Positions 59,196 through 64,000 of a stretch of DNA of 64,000 nucleotides are shown here, piece after piece; the first letter of the stretch is position 1, and every line of letters begins with the position of its first letter. A model generated the notes under the pieces. That model saw only the letters and a program-made list of their open reading frames with translations. It was not told where the DNA came from and ran no database searches. Both the position numbers and the translations under genes were made by a program. The DNA comes from Opisthorchis felineus (Eukaryota > Platyhelminthes > Trematoda > Opisthorchiida > Opisthorchiidae). The stretch covers positions 373,068 through 437,067 of the forward strand of contig SJOL01009489.1 of NCBI GenBank assembly GCA_004794785.1, written 5' to 3'.

Positions 59196-62100
59196 TATTG
59201 TTTTGGCTAGTTGTGTTCAACTTCAGGGACACAAAAGACATCTTTGGGTACAACCATTCATCCGTAGTGCAAACATTCCCTTCGGTGGAAACTCGAATAC
59301 CTGCTCCGAGTTCGCTATGTTCAGCGGTTGTTTCCGAAGATATGCCGTCAATCCTAGTTTACTCTCTGGGAAATTTAGGGAGAAGGTTTCCCACGATAAA
59401 CTTGAAACAAATTATGACAGGACTGCTCAGGTAAAGTTGTGTCATATGCCAATTAACTGTCTCCCGCCGTTATATTATGCAACGAATATTTAAAAACCTG
59501 TACGACAGAGGCCGGAAAACTGGGAACTAGACAGGAAAGGTGTGAAAAGTCTGTATTGCCGACATGGTGCGAAAAAAAGTTGGGAAGTTGGGCTACGTCC
59601 AGGTCACAAAGGTGGGTTCAAGGTGTCAGATGAACTGAAACGGAAACGAGGGTGTGAATTAAGTTAGGACATAGAGTGAAGTTGACCCTACCAAATTAAA
59701 GATACACTCAGAACGGTGAGCCGGATTTCAAAAAGCTCAACCAAACGAGACTTTTTGGCCCAATGGATGGGCGTAGACGGAATGGACACGCGAGTCTTTG
59801 GATTGGAGTTGTAGACTTTTTATAACATATCCAATGGCCAGCCGACCGATCAGCAAGAGTGGGGCATTTAACTTGGGTATCACTCTCCATCAGACTAGCC
59901 AGTCTGACTACTGGTTACTGGTTGTTTCATTTACGTGCTCATTGATCCCAAGGTTAACAGACTGTAACTAATGACCGAAGAGACCCCTTCACATCCATCT
60001 GATGAGTCCCGAAGGATTCGTGAAACGGAGCTTCTCGGAATCCGATGAAGCCTCCGTTATAAACATCTGGACAGTTTTCACGGTATATTAATTACTATTC
60101 AGGTAAGACTATCTGACACTTGTTCAGATTTTCTGACTAGATCAATACACACACCTAATCCAACCTCAGAGTCACATCTTTCTGGATGTACGAATCAGGT
60201 TTGAGGTGTTTGAGGACAATACCCTCTGCGTATCGTAGGATTGAGGCTTTAGTTTGGTACCTGGCGACCTGGAACGACCTTAGTTTCTTGAAAGTCCGGG
60301 GCGTCCTAAAGAGATGCACCTTAATTCCTTATGTGTTTACTCCATTCCTCACTAAGGTTCGTAAGCCGATACAAGTATGCGAGACAATATTGGGGACATG
60401 TTATCGTTCAACATCGCCATCACTGTTATTATTTCTGTCTTGAGTCGAGCAAGTAGGCACATTGGCTTTTATTTCTGTTATTATTATTGGCTTGCGGTGC
60501 TCCGAAAATGGTGAACAGCAAAAGAAAGTGCTTTCAGCTACGGTAAAAAATGGACAGTAAGTGAAAGATGGAATTTTCTACGGTGAACTGACAAGATTCG
60601 ATATGTTTTCTTATAAAAAATTTCAGCCCCACCATCGGTCCCAACCAGGTTAGCTAATGTCTGCCGACCTTGCTAAATGGTACGGCAAGGTTCTCCGTAG
60701 TTCGAGCCCAGATTATCAGCTGACGATCAGCTGGTCACTTGGACCGTCAGGTTGATCTTGATGATCAGGCATTGACTTTTTCATGCGAAACATAAATCTC
60801 ATCCAATAGGTCACAATTCATCCATGCATGAGACGCACCCACCTCGGTCAGTCTAACCATTGGGATTCAAAGGCAAAAACTGTCCCCTTAGAAAACAAAT
60901 GAAGTACTACCGAAATGTGATGCAACAGGCTTTCCGCGAGAAAATGAGGAATCCGCAAGTTCAGATGTTCACAAAAGCAAGTTTCTTCTCACTCTGCCTG
61001 AGACTTGTGCACGAATCACAAAGGTAATCTTAAGAACACAGAAACAAAACTATATGCAGGGTTACGGAAAGAAGAATCTAACGCAGAAAAGGGAATGGAT
61101 AAAAGGTATTGGATGAGTTACAAAACAGTCGTAGGCTAATCAAAGGCCTAATGTTATCTGCCTGCGCGAGTACGCTGGGGAAAACTTGCCAAGCAGAAAT
61201 ACATAGCTCAGTCGTTTGGAATCCACCTCAATATATTTTGGACTCAAAACAGCGTAGGGGCTGCCAGACTTCCAGTCAAATATAGTCTTTGAGTGTATAT
61301 CTATAAAAATGAATAGTTGGAGAAACTTTTACTACAGCTAAAAAGCGGATTTTCCAGAACGCCAAACGTAAAACACAGTGTACGCAACCATTCAAAGTGT
61401 TTGAAATACTGTTATACTATTAACAGTCGTTCGTTCTGACATCGATTTGAAGAGATAAATCAATTTGCTGTGACCTCAAAAAGGACAAGAGCGCCGCGCG
61501 CGCGCGCGCGCGCTAATCTCTCTAAGCGCGGAACAGTCAGAATAATTGGGACAAAGAAGGCGGTGATTTGTAACTAGCGGCAAACGTTCGCTGCCAAAGC
61601 GAATGCCTGCATAGCGTACGTGTTTTCAACAAATCTGTGTCGAAAATTATAGGGAATTAGCAATTGAGGTGGGCGATAATAATCTGAAACTGCACGAGGC
61701 AATTGGGCAGGCCTCTATGCTTTCTTTTCTTTCGATTTTGTTTGACCTGAAGCCCTCAGTATTCCATCGAAAATTGACTCACGAGGCGATGTTCAAAGAC
61801 ATGACAATTTCAGTTTTAGGTCTGGTCAGAGTCGATTTCGTGAATTGAATCTACGAGGTAAACAGTTTCAACACGCAACGACACGAACTGGGTAGTACAC
61901 TGAATGCATGGAGGTATACAATGCCTTGAAATTGGTGGAGCTTTGCGAATGTGAAATCACCTTCAAATCGGGGCTGAACGAGGCATTGTTATCAAACCGA
62001 AAAAAAAACGAAGAGCAGGATTTGGCAGACCATTAAAGATCTGCGTATTGTCAGTGCGATTCAAACTTTGGGATGGGTCGACGTGACGCGGGTTGCGCTT

Positions 62101-64000
62101 AACTCGAGACGCTACAATACGTGACTGCGAAGAGGATTCTTACCACAGCTTCTATCAAGATTATCTGGCCGTGATTTGGGCTTGTATACATCGCGAACTA
62201 ATCAACAACCGACCTGTTTTCTTTTCTTGCTGAGACTTTCTCAAAATAAAATAACATGCCTGTGTGCCGTTAAATTGGTATTCAACAGCGATGTTGCTTC
62301 TGTTCAATAGACGATACGGATTCTCACATCCAAGTCGGATTTGGTAGGTGAAGACAGGTAGGTGGTCTATTCCAATTACCAGAGTAGACGGAGCACAACA
62401 CTTGAGTTTCCAAATCCTGTTTTAACTAGCTGCATTCGGTGGCATCAGCAGTTTGAAAGTATTATGAAAATAAGTTGGATCCCAACAACCCTGAATACTT
62501 CACATAAACGAGAACGCAAGAAAAATGAGCGGTTATTTTTCGCTGTCTATCGATAGGACAAAAAGCCTCCGCCAAGGAACGAAGCGCCTACAAAGACCGG
62601 AATTTAGGATAGACATATGAACAGAGAAAACAGGTGATACGAAAGCCCTGTTGATCAGTTACATTTTAGAATTTGGTGGCGTCCTGGTAAATTTCTGAGT
62701 GGGTAGAGTTTGGGGTATTCCTTTCACTTTCATACTTTTTCCTTTCGTTTCCGGGTTTTATAGCTTCGCTGGGGCCATAGATGGGTCTAACTTGCCTGAT
62801 CTCATGTCTGGTGTAGTACAACACTCTATCGTACCCATCTCGTTTAATTGCTTGGACTGTTTTGACATGGTATTGAAAAGTCGAAGACGCCATGAAATAT
62901 AATCTGTGTTCTAATGTTAATGTGATTGAGCCGGAGGGATCAAATGCGGTCGATTCCTGTATCAAAACACCAAACGATTGTTCAGTTCCACTTTTCTGTG
63001 AAAAGTAAGTGGATGAAAATGATATTTCAACATAGCAATGTTCTGCTCCGTACAGACTGTTTACCGAGGTTCTTATTATTGTCCCGGATCTTTGGTGATC
63101 GGACCGTCGTCCTGCGCAAAGATAGTGCCATAAGCAAGAATATAATGACAAGAGCCACACACAGTTGCTACGAATCCGTTTGTACCCCGGCTGGACTGAG
63201 GAGAGTCATCGTGGAGGTACAGTGGGATGTGACAGTAGAACGAAATTCAATGAGAAGTAAATACAACCGCCCTGTCGGTGACTATAAGTCGTGGGCGTCA
63301 CACTTATCTGGACTTCGTTTGGGGTGGCCTTAATACCGTTGCCCAGCTGTTCAGCGTACATAGCAAATCGAAATTAATCATAAACTCAGTGGACAGCTGT
63401 CCTAAAAAGTATGTTTTGAAAAAGTGAACGTTCAAAGTTGAACGAGAGCGAAGGGAACCAAAAGAAACTGACAGCCTTAATACTGTTCGCACACAATGTG
63501 CATATTCTGGTGTACTTTACGTTTGCTGGGTGTGTTGGGCCAATGTCTGATGACATACTTTAGGCGGTATTTTTACCCAATGTCTACTGAGTTCTTGCCA
63601 AGCCCTCACAGTCCAAACTGTTCCCGAGGACGTGAGTTTTCACGGCTTAGTAAAAAAAATCTAGTTTTAGACATGCACTCTTGGTTTCATTTCAATCGGT
63701 TGCAAGGTTTGTGCATTGCGTAAATTAGAAGCACCGTTGTGCCGTAATTACTGGGGACAGACTACGAGAGCCGCCAAACTAACGTAAAGATTATTGGTTG
63801 GTTTATCAACCCATGAATGGAGCACATTCCCCGACAGATAGACCCTTTACTGGCCAGTCTGTCCATTTGAAAAGCCACATAATTGCGCGTATCGACCGAA
63901 CAAACGCTCATCTACCCCTGTAGTCTACTGTGATAAGTCATTCAGCTTAGATAGGTGAGAACAGGTACAGCAAGCGTGAAGTTTAACCTGAAGTTATATG
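59196..64000. other. No supported gene
   Basis: A 164-codon minus-strand frame (62666-63160) and a 135-codon plus-strand frame (62926-63333) overlap each other. Neither shows a recognisable domain. The rest has short frames only, plus one (CG)n tract at 61495-61513. Confidence 0.4.
61495..61513. repeat. (CG)n dinucleotide tract
   Basis: Nineteen bases of strictly alternating C and G in otherwise AT-leaning DNA. Confidence 0.95.

Noticed and set aside
62666..63160. 164-codon minus-strand frame overlapped by a 135-codon plus-strand frame
   Set aside because: No domain in either; mutual overlap and lack of splice context argue for chance.
1..64000. CRISPR arrays, bacterial operons, rRNA genes
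   Set aside because: No regularly spaced direct repeats, no gene clusters with ribosome-binding sites and no rRNA-like sequence; the window is eukaryotic.

Overview
The window looks like nuclear DNA of a flatworm, most likely an opisthorchiid liver fluke (Clonorchis/Opisthorchis type). The reasons are long spliceosomal introns, very little coding sequence, no operons or ribosome-binding sites, and several families of tRNA-derived SINEs. The family with the A-box-like TGGCTCAGTGGTTA and the B-box-like GGTTCGAACCC, whose translated frames read like VVRTRPLHLNCSCLGL, is one I associate with liver-fluke assemblies. This assignment is from memory and was not checked by a search.

I can support one protein-coding gene, on the minus strand between about 51 kb and 34 kb (5' end at high coordinates). 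Its visible exons are 50821-50158, 48095-48014, 43224-43077, 35946-35422 (or to the stop at 35404) and probably 34140-34063. They have good splice sites, matching phases and no internal stop. Together they encode a Ser/Gly/Pro-rich segment, a bHLH domain (KKESHNRIERKRR basic region, helix 2 NKGSVLRLSVNYIKDL), a leucine-zipper-like helix and a low-complexity C-terminal tail. The best family match is the MITF/TFE (TFEB, Mitf, HLH-30) group of E-box-binding factors; USF is the main alternative because helix 1 reads USF-like. The 5' exon or exons with the start codon were not found. A pyrimidine-rich island (minus strand) from about 34.06 to 31.5 kb is a candidate long 3' UTR.

The rest is repeat-rich non-coding sequence. 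1-31.5 kb: no supported gene; three tRNA-derived SINE families, a dispersed repeat with copies near 7.8, 19.6 and 21.8 kb, and copies of a modular inverted-repeat (foldback) element near 10.5, 15.8, 16.9, 17.4, 25.3 and 29.0 kb. 34-51 kb: the bHLH-zipper gene, with SINE and foldback copies in its introns. 51-64 kb: upstream or intergenic sequence with five SINE copies from two of the families, two foldback copies and one unexplained open frame near 53.1 kb. I saw no rRNA, functional tRNA, CRISPR array, or intact transposase or reverse transcriptase.
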